NCBI GenBank assembly: GCA_024704765.1
Contig: JAKMXF010000233.1
Span: 372,001 to 436,000, forward strand
Source: Oopsacas minuta
Lineage: Eukaryota > Porifera > Hexactinellida > Lyssacinosida > Leucopsacidae
DNA: 64,000 nt
Direction: 5' to 3'
This document shows positions 35,901-48,653 of the stretch, one piece after another. Both the position numbers and the translations under genes were made by a program. Below the pieces are notes generated by a model, which did not search any database, had not been told where the DNA came from, and saw nothing but the letters and a program-made list of their open reading frames with translations. Each line of letters begins with the position of its first letter. The stretch's first letter is position 1.

Positions 35901-38900
35901 TAAGAACACCCTTAGGAGTAGCAATACATATTCTTACAACCGGCATAAATGTACAGGAACATGTGAGAACCGTTTTCCAGAGGATGCTGCTTATAATCGG
36001 CATCCACTGTATATAAGGCTTCGATACGTACTACAATACAGCAGTTCACGACCTGGGTCCACGGACGAGAGCAGGGTGTTCACAGGATCTCAAATTTTGT
36101 ATTGCAGTCTATAGGAGGGGGTCCACCGGTCCATGGTCTAGTGATGAGAAAGGTTGGGGAACACTACTCTATTGTATCAACTATCGAATTAGCGTATTAG
36201 AATTGTTATATTACAAAAACTTACCTTTCAATTCAATCAAAATATATTCAAATCAAATCAGTGTAATTGAATGCAATAATGTATTAGTAGAATTAGAATA
36301 CTATACAAACACACATAAGCAGGGTCATTTATAGTGAATTCCATGTGACTACTATTGTAACTATGTACATAGTGTGTGTCAAGTTACATATACTGGGATA
36401 TATTTAGCACATGTAGATTAATACTCCTGTCATATCGAAGCTCAAGGGGCTGTGATAATTACTTCGATATCACCGATGAAAGATATGTTTCCTTGAAGGT
36501 TTGGGACAATATTTGTACAATCTTTAGACTTCCTTATAAGCGGAAGTTAACTGTATCTTTCATCGGTAATATCGAAGCAATTATCACAGTCCCTTGAGCT
36601 TCGATATAACTGGAATTTACTATAACACTCTCGATAGGTTCTCCAAAAGGTATTACGTCATAACAGTACTCTCACACAACTTACACTAAAGAACATTGGC
36701 CTTAAACCTGAATCAGTTCACAAGCTAATGACACGATCTCTATCCGTTAATAAACGTTCAAGCATAACTCATATCGATCTTAGTGACAACCCGCTTGAAG
36801 ACAAAGGAGTCATTGATGTAGCAAATGCTCTTGAAAAACTATCTAACTTAACAAATGTGATTCTTAAACGGTGTCTAATGACAAGTAAAGGAAGTTTCAT
36901 ACTCACCAATTCTTTGCTGAAGAATACGAATGTTAGAAGCTCACTGGTCGAGCTGTCAATTGGAGAAAACCCGCTATATCAAGGGAACAGTTTGCATGGA
37001 TTTTTGAAGTATCTAGCTTCACCGAATAGTTTAACAAAGCTAGATTTGACTGTATGCGGCATACCGTTAGAATTCTTATGTAACGCTCTGGCTCAGAGCT
37101 CGCTACACACCCTTGAAGAATTATATTTCGCCTGTAACATCAAACTCCCTCAAGGCCACAGATCACATAGTATTAGCTCTCCATATTACAAACACTTTTT
37201 CAGTTCAACTCGTGCGTTAAGGCATATTGATATGTCGAATTGTAAACTACATCCAGACACTATTATTTTGATTCTTGAAGGCTTGAGGGAGAATATCTCA
37301 GGTGTGAAATTGGTCCTAGATTTAAGTAGCAACCTTTTGACACCTCGTATTCAGGAAATCGCGAACTTAATCGGTCAAATTACAGTATTATTTAGTCTAC
37401 GTATGTATAACGTGGGACTTAATGAGCATTATGAGGAAGCGATTACGAAAATGAGTTCAAACTCAAATTTGAAACATTTATATTTGGGAAAGAACTTTCG
37501 GAAAGGTAAATGGTCTGCTGGTGAGGCGTTACAGTTATTCGTTATTAACTCAGAGTTAGAAACTTTATCGCTAAGTGAGTGTAAGCTGAAGGAAGCTATT
37601 CATTTCCTTATTCGATCACTCAAGCAGAATCATACTTTGAAAGTAAGTTTTTTAGAGAATCAGGAATTCTCAAACTCTCATGGGTTATGCCACATTATAG
37701 AATTATGTATCATGAACACACCCAAGGCATCTTGTTGGTTCAGGTTTGGTCAAAATGGACATAGAAGATCAACTAACCATATAATGACGTAAACATCTCT
37801 GTGGCCAAGTTTTGTCATATGAACTAACTTTTCGCCAATTTTTTCTGGGGGAAAATTGGACATGTGACCTTTAATTAGTGTTCCTGGAATTTTGTAGTGA
37901 AACTCCAGAAGTGGGCAATCTCTTAGGAGCGGGCGTAAGACATCAATTATCATGCAAATCTGAGGTGAAACTAGAAGAGCGAGGACGAAATGATAAATAT
38001 TTGGCTCTTTAAAATACCGATTACAAGTTCCACTATATATTGTGTAGGTATTGGACATAACAGGTAATCTAATGGGAGATGGTGGAGCAAGACTGTTAGC
38101 TAAAGTGCTACACATGAACAGTACACTACAAGTATTGAACTATGATCAGAATAATCTCAGTCCTAGCGGATTAGGATATATCTGTAGTGCTCTAACTTCT
38201 AATCATAGTCTCAGAGATATGTCATTTCCGATTCAAGATTTATTCCAGATTAAGTAAGTATTATATGTTTTGTTTTTTCAGGGACTTTTTGTCCATTTAC
38301 TCAAAATTGCAAACATGTAGGTCAGAGTGCCCTCGTCCCGAAAAAAAATCTCTCGGGACAATTCATCCTACCATTAATACAGTCTACTCCTGCTATTTCG
38401 AGCACGGATATATAGAAATACCCGCTTATATCAGAGTCTTAAATGTACAAATATGACCCTAAACCGTCAAATTTACATATATTTCCTGGGTCATATTGAA
38501 GTAATTATCACGGTCCCTTTGAGCAACGATATAACGGAGTTGAACTGTATTTAATACTTCTAGACGTGAGTATGAGAAAGACAAGTACGCCCTGAATAGA
38601 GCAGAACATTATCTACAGAAAATAGAGGAAAGTGTAAAGAGAAATCACTCACAGAGCAAACACTCATTAGAACTGAAATCTCATCAAAACAAATTAGCAG
38701 TTAAACTTGTGTCGATTCGGCATGTTGTTGAACAAACAGCTGGAAAGTTGAAAGGAGTTATAGATAAAACTGAGAGGAGTAGAGAGACACGTCCTGACGT
38801 CAGAGAAGCGAATAATATCCTGGTATGTCTATGTACAGTGGAAACTCGTTAATACGAACAAAAATATACACATAAGCAGGTGTCTACAGTGTTTATTCAA

Positions 38901-41900
38901 TTGCTATTACTCCAGTTAATACGAAATCGGATAAAGCGAACAAATTAGAACTCTCCTAGCTATTATAAATGAACACCCTATCATTGGAAGTGTCACTGCC
39001 ATATAAGGTAAATAGATACACATTATAAGATAGTCCAGTTTATAAATGATAAAATATAGGTTAAGCATCTCCGTCCACTGAAGTAAGGAATATCTCTTCA
39101 AATTCGTTATTCAAAGAGTCTTTATTAATTTGTATCTGCTCCAATTCCTTACACATAAAATCAATAGGATCATCTGGTGTAGCTAGAATTAGCTTGTAGA
39201 TCATTAGCTTCATTACTTTTTTCATTTCTGAGAGATTTGCTTCATGTTTTGGGTCTTTGTTGGAATTGTTCATGTCACCTAGCTAATTGGAATATACAAT
39301 GTTAAATACAGTGTATGCTGGTTATAAGAACACCCTGCGGAGTAGCAATACAGGTTTCTTATAACCTGCATACACTATAGAGTGCATTTTGTATGTAAAT
39401 AGTTTGCATATTTCAAATCAGCGTATTTGCAAGGAAAATCATGAAAGCTACGATTTGCTAATAGGCGAGCTTCTTTGTATTGGAAACTGATTCGTACGCG
39501 ATCCTCGCGAAGTACCGACGTAGCACATCATTCATGCTATTAGGGAATCTCCCTAGAGGACCTGCACTAAAATATATTGTTGGTATTGTTAATATTTTGG
39601 TAGTGCTTGCTCTTCATTGCATTTCAATCAATTTTAATCCATTACACTAATCTAGATTCAGTTAGATGAATGTATCAAACTATCAGAGACACTCTATCCA
39701 GATCCCAAACAGCAGACAGATACAAGAGAGATTAATACTAAATTCGAAGGACAGATTAGGGACCTCATCTCTTCCCTATATCGGTCTCATGTTACTACGA
39801 ATAGACTGATGCAAGGAGATGACGAACATACAGTCTCTGATTTGTTTACACAACAACACATGTGTATGTTACAGAAGGTGTGTAGAATTTATTGGGGGTA
39901 GTACACAGTGTAACGTCCACAAAAGAGTGTCAATAGACGCCGAAAATACTACCCTGTTTCCCCCTTTCTATCGAATTGCCCGTATGTGGAGGTTCATTTG
40001 TAAATCCTGAGTCCGCACCTGAGTGTGATCCTATTAAGCTAAGTTTACTGTGTTTTAGGATCTTTCAGATCTAGCAAAAGAGAGTGAATCTAAACTAACA
40101 GAAGATCTAATCTCTAACAATACAGAAGTAGGAACATCATCTCTACTAATCTGTAACATTAACATGTGTCTACTATCGCTAGACAGAATCGTACCTACAT
40201 TAATACATTCTAGCGAGCAGTTTATTGCTAGATTGAAAGCTCTACAGAATGAAAGTAGTATTGTGTCTAGTCAGGAGACTGTTGCTGAACGGATTACTAG
40301 TAGTATTAGCAGGTGAGGTTATTCATAAATACTTTAATACGAACACGGTTAACCGAATACAACTTGTGTCCAGCGCGTATATTTGGTAATAGAATCTCTA
40401 TCAATCGTAACTACTAGTATGGTTTGAAATTCTCGTGTATTTATATAGGCCAGATTATTTGACTTGTAATATATCGGGAATTGTAGTGAGTAATTATTGG
40501 ATGCTCAAACATATTTTGACTCCTAATAAGTTTCTTGGACATAGTTAACGCATACGATTTACAAATTTTGTACAAAAATAGTTAATATTCGAGGAAATAC
40601 AGTAATTACAGTTTCCATTCATTTTAATGCAATCTCTATTCGGATAAGAAGTACAGTGATACCTCCACAAATGTGTAGAATCGAAGTGAAAATAATTGAG
40701 CGAATTCTTAGTTCATACAAATGAACCTCCATTACCGGAGCAGCATTTTCGGCTTCCCTAGCAGCCCGTTTATGAAGAAGGTACATATTATCCAAGTTCT
40801 ATTGTATGTTTTGTTTATAGCCGGCCTGTCAGTTATCTCGCACGCACTCCCCCTATGCCAACACGGCTAACGGACAGTCTGAACTCGATAGAAGACGATA
40901 CGGACTCCAGATTAAGTCTAAGCCTAATCAACCCGACAATCATTGAAGAAGTTAACCCTCATTTCAAATCTAAACCCAATCATCTAGAAGACCTACTAGT
41001 GCCTATTCAAACTCATTGTGAAGATAAACCACAAAAATCTCCAGATAAAGATAGTCTAGACTTTAATATTTCTCTTCCAAGTGAATTGATGGATTTTCCC
41101 CTCCAAACAACTCCAGTAACTTCTCCTTCAATAGATAGTGATAGGGTAAGAAGTGCTTTGGACTTCTTTGATCAATCCTTACAAATGGATTCCAATGATG
41201 ATACAGAGGCGAGTGGGGAAATAGATTTGGACACAATAGTCAGTTCTGAGAAAGTGAAACTAGAATTTTTAACTAAAACCCGCGCGCCGCGTCCGAAAGG
41301 CAGACGGCCGCAGCCTCGTCCCCGATCCAAATTCCAAAACGAACCAATTTCTGAAGATATTTTCCTTGAAATAGCACATACAGCTGTCGCAGGCTTGGAA
41401 GACAAATCTTGTCAAATGCAAATAAAACCATTCCCTCCCTCAGAAAATGATGTGAAAATTCCAAAACTAAATTTCAGGAAATCTATGTCAGCTGATGGAG
41501 GGGACGCCAGTCTGGTGACGGTCACGAAACCGCGAATTAATCGTAAAGACTACCCTCGGCCATTGACAGAACCAAATTTCGATTCTCCGAACGACAAGCT
41601 AATACCGATTGAAAAACCGCAAATCCCTGAACAGACGATTCAAAAACCCGAAGTAATACCAGCAAAACCGATGCGTATAGCTAGTCTCCCTGCTCGACCT
41701 GTCCCGCCTCTGCGAAAAAGGCCTATCCCAAGTCCTCAGGAGCCCTCACAAACATCTGCAGCTATTATTAAGCCGCCGAGCAAATCATGCTCAAGTGCTA
41801 TCACAGACAAAACAAGCGATGAGAAAACAGAAAAACCTGAAGCAATGGAAGACGATTCTACAACCAAATCATTATCAACACCTCAGCCAAGAGAACGAAA

Positions 41901-42231
41901 TATTATCACACCAAATAGCGCTATGGCATCTGTAATGATTAACGCGCTCTCTAAAGTACAAGTTGAAAAGAAAGAGTCACCACCCCCCGTGCCTCCAGTG
42001 AAACCACCTCATATGCGTGAAGTTCCGCCGATCCTTTCGAAAGCACACCTCACTTCTCCGTTAAAGCCCCCTACTGACAGCAAACCGGCACCACAACGAC
42101 CAACATCACCCCCAAAAGGTGTGATACAAGATCTGCCCTCTAAACCTGTGCCACCTCCGAGAATACGGCGAGAAAATCTAGAAAAACGCGAAAAGAAAGA
42201 TAGAGACTCTTCTATTGTTGTTATTGACTAA
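32979..42231 (+). CDS. CARMIL: CARMIL: capping protein regulator with leucine-rich repeats
   Basis: CARMIL proteins bind actin capping protein, Arp2/3-linked machinery and myosin I at membranes. Exons: 32979-33437, 35545-35844, 36638-37642, 38048-38253, 38564-38822, 39662-39877, 40059-40312, 40821-42231. These add to 1369 aa, close to the 1371 of human CARMIL1, with all phases agreeing. Domains: a PH-like N-terminus (about 20-140; LIFITKNRLFVRS, TPTKLDMS), a linker with EEVLWDIE, LRRs (about 230-650; LPILAALEYNEYF, DLSDNPLEDKGV), a helical dimerisation region (660-900) and a long disordered tail. A capping-protein-interaction motif lies near residues 1047-1063 (LEFLTKTRAPRPKGRRP). Several PxxP motifs follow (ARPVPPLRKRPIP, SKPVPPPRIRR). 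An intronless NHL gene and a small ORF lie antisense in introns 1 and 5. Confidence 0.92.
33526..33676. repeat. Repeat family D copy
   Basis: In CARMIL intron 1, with CCCCGATTATGGCGGTTCAT and TTTGTGGAGGTTACACTAT. Confidence 0.55.
33761..35035 (-). CDS. Intronless coiled-coil NHL-repeat protein, copy 1
   Basis: 424 aa, one exon, nested antisense in CARMIL intron 1. Residues 25-105 form a coiled coil rich in Lys/Glu (DEMKQLIEEKAQLIIGELE). The second half is a beta-propeller-like region with NHL blades: CGIAIDSMNDRVYVTDYRAN then RVQVFSGNGDW, and near the end VKIFSNEGNIITQFGRE. It resembles the coiled-coil plus NHL part of TRIM-NHL proteins but has no RING or B-box, so ubiquitin ligase activity is not expected. 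A close paralogue lies at 45165-46451 and a distant one at 56780-58738. Relative to the paralogue it lacks a short GSDKE segment and differs at the last 14 residues. Function unknown. Confidence 0.82.
   Translation of the reverse strand: MATARLDKNVVMGPVSLIPVSNKLQDRMNILREVIDSKKSLVRKVSDEMKQLIEEKAQLIIGELEAVWDETNQRLNKRKDEVNKKIEAINKQKTEMEKLFKDLSPTLPGFIDQIPEAIETVKREMNIDIPFLKLNWKVDELRESIHSLCYCEQKFVNFEEHIPIPLKWSCGDEGKLDNQLDCPCGIAIDSMNDRVYVTDYRANRVQVFSGNGDWIKSIKDKRMINLENILILYNSVFVQCHRIIVKFNRSTLKIESSKFSDYSLSGICTDNTNVFVGEYSKMTLLVLTLELKEEKEIPLNTQFKQQDTEINNISLARHEFYILLNKTEYPIQAFSKQGMMTRWIIHKDMLGCSSYFCLDQQLNIIVFDPDSCKVKIFSNEGNIITQFGREEFISVAGIAVDDLCSIVTVDSVKGHNKLQAFSHH
35890..36012. repeat. MITE family B, near full length
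   Basis: In CARMIL intron 2, ends GTTGGTTATAAGAACACCCT and ATAATCGGCATCCACTGTA. Confidence 0.75.
36053..36170. repeat. hAT-like repeat copy
   Basis: CARMIL intron 2; contains GGTCCACGGACGAGAGCAGG and AAGGTTGGGGAACAC. Confidence 0.55.
36417..36624. repeat. MITE family A, composite
   Basis: Two overlapping family A halves in CARMIL intron 2. It ends CTTCGATATAACTGGAATTT about 12 bp before the acceptor of exon 3. Confidence 0.7.
38379..38550. repeat. MITE family A, full length
   Basis: ACAGTCTACTCCTGCTATTT to ATATAACGGAGTTGAACTGT in CARMIL intron 4, ending 14 bp before exon 5. Confidence 0.75.
39061..39273 (-). CDS. Possible small RIIa/DPY30-like protein
   Basis: 70-codon open frame antisense in CARMIL intron 5. 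The composition is like a real protein: charged helices, no low-complexity runs. The core IYKLILATPDDPIDFMCKEL resembles the dimerisation-docking helices of RII/DPY30-like domains (a PxxPIxF turn between two helices). Those domains scaffold ciliary and kinase-anchoring complexes. Start at the first ATG. It could be chance; there is no paralogue in the window. Low to moderate confidence. Confidence 0.42.
   Translation of the reverse strand: MNNSNKDPKHEANLSEMKKVMKLMIYKLILATPDDPIDFMCKELEQIQINKDSLNNEFEEIFLTSVDGDA
39309..39379. repeat. MITE family B, internally deleted
   Basis: 71-bp palindromic remnant: ACAGTGTATGCTGGTTATAA at the left, TTATAACCTGCATACACTAT at the right. Confidence 0.75.
39890..40012. 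repeat. Repeat family D copy
   Basis: CARMIL intron 6, contains TTTCCCCCTTTCTATCG and TATGTGGAGGTTCATTTG. Confidence 0.55.
40655..40775. repeat. Repeat family D copy, inverted
   Basis: CARMIL intron 7: ATACCTCCACAAATG, GAGCGAATTCTTAG and CAAATGAACCTCCATTACC. Confidence 0.6.
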
Positions 42232-42873
42232 GCTTATTAACACCTTTCACACTTAAAAACAAACAACAAACAACAAATATTTCTTAGCTTTTCTCACTTA
42301 TTAGATTCGCGATTAATAATTGTGGTTACTGTATTGATTCTGTGATTCATTTGCATGTAACAGTGTTTGTAGTATAAATATAGTTATTTGATTCTCTGAG
42401 TTTTGAGATCTCCCTGACAAACTGGGTAAACTGTCCGAGGGAAAGCTTATAGGGGGTTTGAAAGTAGCAAGGGTCCCGAAGGATCTCAAAGTTTGTATTG
42501 CAATCTATGAGAGGGGCCTACAGAATGTGATAAATTTGTAGAGACGGGTGAAAAAGTTTGTTAACCGTGGCAAAGATGTTAAATTTATAGACGTGAATGT
42601 CACACTTTTTAGTGTTTCGGCGAAAAGGAAATTTCTAGTTAGGACCTCATTTAGCACCCATAGTCCCATTTGTGTCTACTTTCGAGGAGGCAGTTTTCAC
42701 GAGATATGATAACAAATTTTGCGTGCCAAATATGATAAATTCAGCTAATTGGTGTGCTAATTATTATAAGTGATAAAATGTGTGTCAAATTTACTTGAAA
42801 ATACACAAAAACTCAGTTATAATTACCACCAACTAACAGAATTAATTCGAGGATAATATTTTGAATTATTAAC
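42232..42873. other. Convergent region of CARMIL and the Asn-rich gene
   Basis: 3' flanks of two convergent genes. It holds a hAT-like remnant at about 42478-42570 and AT-rich sequence; no gene. Confidence 0.5.
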
Positions 42874-43298
42874 TCAATTCATCGGCCTGTATCTCGCTGT
42901 AAACGCGTGTCCTTGGGGTGGATAATGCTGTCTGAACATAGTAAATGTCGGTACTTTATGCCTAGAATAAAATCTATAGAAAGGACTGGGATTAACTGGT
43001 GGGTAAGCGGTATATGGATACCTTGGGAAAAATTGGTTTTGATGGAAAGAAGCTCTAGTGTGAATTGTGTCGCGATGTGGTAACAACACAGGTGGTTTGA
43101 AATTGTTATAAAAAGTGACAGATGCTGTCGGTCTAGGTGGTTTAGGCTCTGGTATCATGGGGAGTGGCGAGGCTTTTGGTACGATTTGTTTGGGGACCGT
43201 AGGCTCTAGCGATTTGGATTTTGTTGTGGCCAAACCTTCCCTGTCTACTATGATAATTCCTTTTTGTTTGGGAATTTTCACTTCAGCATCGAAATCAA

Positions 43299-43368
<70 letters not shown>

Positions 43369-44601
43369 GGTATTATTATTATTATTGTTATCGTTGGCTT
43401 TAAATGAGATATGTAAAGAGGGCTCTGACTCAACACTCGATCCGCTGGTTGTCTCAAGGGTCAAATCGAGACAATTCGGGTTATCTTTGGGTGGCGAAAT
43501 AATATGTTTTGCAACTTGTTTGAGTAAATTATCACATTTCCGTTTCTTATTCGTAATGGATAGTCTTGACTTATTTCTACCGAAATAAGTTCGAGATCTT
43601 ACATGTCTACGAGGTTTTTTAGGACTATTTGTATCTTTGCTATTTCCTTCAAATTTCTCGGTTTTTTCATGCGGTGTTTTTGAAGAACATGGTTGAGGAA
43701 TTTCCTCGTTTCGGAGTTTCTTGTGGATCATTTGTTCTTTATTTTCCAATGGTTGCACGCGTCTCTTCTTCATGGGGGAAATCTGTACAATAGCTTTGCC
43801 TGGCAAAACTTGGTCGGCGCGGAGTGGATCGTTCTCGTATCCAAAAGTCTTTCCGGTAGATTGTGAAATGGGTTTGTTGGGAATTTTATTTTGCCCTTCT
43901 AAAGATAATTGTTCCATTTGTTTGAGAGATGGTTTAGGATCGATTTCCTGTGTCGAAAAATCTTCGTTTTCGACTGAATCCGATTGTTGTGGGGTTATAT
44001 CAAATTCTTGTGAGGAACTTGGTTGTGGTGTTAACTCAGAATTCTCTTCTGTTTCCATGTAGTGTTCCGATTTCTTCTGAATGGCAGATAGCCGTTTGGA
44101 CGTTCTCTGCGGTTTCTCCTCTGGCAATCTTTTGCTCCTACTTTGCTTACCAATATTCGTATTAGGTTTTCCTCGCATAATTATTATATACAATTTATCG
44201 ATAGTGGTGGAGTTGTTATCCACTTTTTTGCTTGTTTTCTCTGTCCAATTTTTGAGATATTCTCCCAGGAGGAATAGCTTATAAACTGCGAATACATTAG
44301 CCAGCGTATCTTCACTTATGCTATCAATATCTTCAACCGATTGGATGTCCGCTCCACTCACCAAATTCAAAATGTCTTTCTCTTTTTGTAAAAGTTTTTC
44401 GAATTCGTAAATAAAATCATTCAATGATTTGTATTGGAAATTCTTTACTTTATCTTGAATGGTTTTGAGGGTAATTCCATCGATGCCATTCTTTGATACA
44501 GCTTGTATCATTGGGAGAGAGTTTGGACCTGTTAGATATTCCATTGTTTTAATCCAGTCAGATATTATCGCAGAGATTTTCTCCTCTTTGCTTACAGACA
44601 T
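42874..44601 (-). CDS. Intronless Asn-rich protein, possible bromodomain-like N-terminus
   Basis: 575 aa, no introns. The first about 130 residues form a helical domain. Its segment ITLKTIQDKVKNFQYKSLND resembles the second half of a bromodomain but lacks a clear acetyl-lysine Asn, so this is only a suggestion. The rest looks disordered: Ser/Thr/Pro/Glu-rich (about 150-300), basic clusters (PKKPRRHVRSR, NKKRK) that fit a nuclear localisation signal, a run of about 24 Asn, and a Pro/Tyr/Phe-rich C-terminus (RYPYTAYPPVNPSPFYRF). The long open frame and skewed composition support a real gene. Role unknown; a nuclear, chromatin-linked protein is the best guess. Confidence 0.6.
43299..43387. repeat. 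GTT/ATT microsatellite in coding sequence
   Basis: About 24 tandem GTT units (AAC on the coding strand) followed by ATT units, coding for poly-Asn in the minus-strand gene. Length is likely polymorphic. Confidence 0.9.
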
Positions 44602-45164
44602 TGGCTAGGTATTTGCCTCTTTGTGAAATAATTATATGAATTTATGCAAATGGAGTACAGATCGGGACTCGGATATTCGGGATGTCCGCTTAAACGGGAC
44701 AATGGTTTGGGAACAGATTTTTTACATAGAAAAATCGTCGGATATTTGGAACATCGAATCGGTACAGAGATGTCAAAAGGTGTGAAAATATACACATTAA
44801 CTTTTTTTCAAATGTCAGCTGCACAACTAGATGTAACTAAGAGTATACATGCCAAATTTGGTGTCTTAATCTCTAAAGGTGTGAACAGCAAAGCGAAAAC
44901 AAAAATCAAAAATTTAGAATACCATATCCCCCTGGTTAAGCGCTGGAGTATTCTCCCAGTTTTTCAGTGTAATATCGCATCAAATTTGTCCCAAGCTATA
45001 ATTCTAATTAAATAATTATTCATAAAGTTCCTAGTTTAATATTACATAATGAAACCAGAACTATAATTATAACATTAGAGACAAAATGTGGCTCTTACGG
45101 ACAATATGCATAAGATATTTAGAAATATAAGAAAGCTGTAAATTGATTGGATATTAGAAAAAAT
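44602..45164. other. Divergent upstream region of Asn-rich and NHL copy 2 genes
   Basis: No gene with recognisable content; the first part has a short repeat remnant (GGATATTCGGGATGTCC). Confidence 0.45.
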
Positions 45165-46451
45165 ATGGCAACAGCACGATTGGATAAGAATGTAGTAATG
45201 GGACCTGTTAGCTTGATGCCTGTCAGTAACAAGCTACAGGACAGAATGAATATTTTGAGAGAAGTTATAGACAGCAAGAAATCACTGGTGAGGAAGGTTA
45301 GTGATGAAATGAAACAGCTGATAGAAGAGAAGGCTCAGCTGATTATCGGGGAACTGGAGGCTGTCTGGGATGAAACGAATCAACGGTTGAACAAGCGAAA
45401 AGACGAAGTTAACAAAAAAATCGACGCAATTAACAAACAGAAAACAGAAATGGAAAAACTCTTCAAAGACTTATCCCCAACTCTACCAGGATTTATCGAT
45501 CAAATACCTGAAGCAATCGAGACAGTAAAAAGAGAAATGAATATCGATATTCCTTTCTTGAAGCTAAACTGGAAAGTAGACGAGTTGAGGGAGAGTATAC
45601 ATAGTCTGTGTTATTGTGAACAGAAATTTGTCAACTTTGAAGAACACATTCCTATTCCACTCAAGTGGAGTTGTTGTGACCAAGGCATGCGAGATAATCA
45701 GCTGAACTGTCCATGCGGTATAGCTATTGACTCTATGAATGATAGAGTTTATGTAGCTGATAATAGTGCAAACAGAGTACAGGTATTCTCTGGTAATGGA
45801 GATTGGATTAAATCTATTAAAGATGAACGAATGATTAAGCCTGAGAATATCCTCATCTTATACAACTCTGTGTTTGTACAATGTCAACAAATAATAGTGA
45901 AATTCAACAGATCTACCTTAAAGATAGAATCTTCCAAATTTTCCGATTATTTCCTATCAGGAATTTGTACAGACAATACTAATGTATTTGTTGGTGAGTA
46001 TAGCGAAATGAAATTAGTAGTCCTAACTCTTGAATTGAAGGAAGAGAAGAAAATACCTCTAAACACTCAATTCAAACAACAGGATACTCGGATAAAAGAC
46101 ATCTCACTAGCTAGACATGAATTCTATATTCTCCTTGATGAGACAGAATATTCTATACAAGCATTCTCTAAGCAAGGCATGATGACTAGATGGATTATAC
46201 ATGAATATATGCCGGATTGGAGTTCTTATTTCTGTTTAGATCAACAACTAAACATAATCGTATCTGATAGAGACTCTTGTAAAGTAAAGATATTCTCTAA
46301 TGAAGGAAATATTATAACTCAATTCGGGAGAGAAGGATCAGATAAAGAAGAGTTCATTAGTGTAGCAGGAATAGCAGTAGATGATTTATGCTCTATCGTA
46401 ACAGTAGATTGGAAGTGCTATAACATCATACAAACATTCTCTCATCACTGA
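45165..46451 (+). CDS. Intronless coiled-coil NHL-repeat protein, copy 2
   Basis: 428 aa from the ATG at 45165. Very close paralogue of 33761-35035 on the opposite strand: the N-terminal coiled coil is almost identical and differences rise towards the C-terminus. Blade motifs CGIAIDSMNDRVYVADNSAN, QVFSGNGDWIKSI and VKIFSNEGNIITQFGRE are kept. It has an extra GSDKE before the last blade. No RING, B-box or membrane segment. DNA similarity to copy 1 starts at about the ATG and stops shortly after the stop codon, while flanks differ. Function unknown. Confidence 0.82.
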   Translation: MATARLDKNVVMGPVSLMPVSNKLQDRMNILREVIDSKKSLVRKVSDEMKQLIEEKAQLIIGELEAVWDETNQRLNKRKDEVNKKIDAINKQKTEMEKLFKDLSPTLPGFIDQIPEAIETVKREMNIDIPFLKLNWKVDELRESIHSLCYCEQKFVNFEEHIPIPLKWSCCDQGMRDNQLNCPCGIAIDSMNDRVYVADNSANRVQVFSGNGDWIKSIKDERMIKPENILILYNSVFVQCQQIIVKFNRSTLKIESSKFSDYFLSGICTDNTNVFVGEYSEMKLVVLTLELKEEKKIPLNTQFKQQDTRIKDISLARHEFYILLDETEYSIQAFSKQGMMTRWIIHEYMPDWSSYFCLDQQLNIIVSDRDSCKVKIFSNEGNIITQFGREGSDKEEFISVAGIAVDDLCSIVTVDWKCYNIIQTFSHH

Positions 46452-46755
46452 GAGCACTTTATCATTGTGATCATAAATTGACAACAACACAAACGATAAA
46501 CAAACAAACACCAAACTAACTAACATACAAGCAAGAAAACAAGCAAACAAGCAAGCAAGAAAACAAACAAACAAATTACTTGTCAATTACCTTACATTGA
46601 ATCTTATTTTTGTTTATTTCAATTTTCATTAAGCATCTTAGAATTATGGAAAATAAATAAATAGCACATTTCAACACACATCAATTAAAATACAACAACA
46701 ACAACAACATATTATCTTTTAACCACATCTTAAATCAAACAAGTGATAAATGTAA
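46452..46755. other. Convergent 3' region of NHL copy 2 and ABI
   Basis: A/C-rich simple sequence (AAACAAACAAGCAAGC types) and 3' flanks; no gene. Confidence 0.5.

Positions 46756-48653
<1,898 letters not shown>

Noticed and set aside
43115-43588. 157-codon plus-strand frame with poly-Leu
   Set aside because: Mirror of the poly-Asn repeat in the minus-strand gene; no domain outside the repeat.
44644-45015. 123-codon plus-strand frame between the Asn-rich and NHL genes
   Set aside because: Composition looks random, no domain, and it overlaps a repeat remnant at its start.
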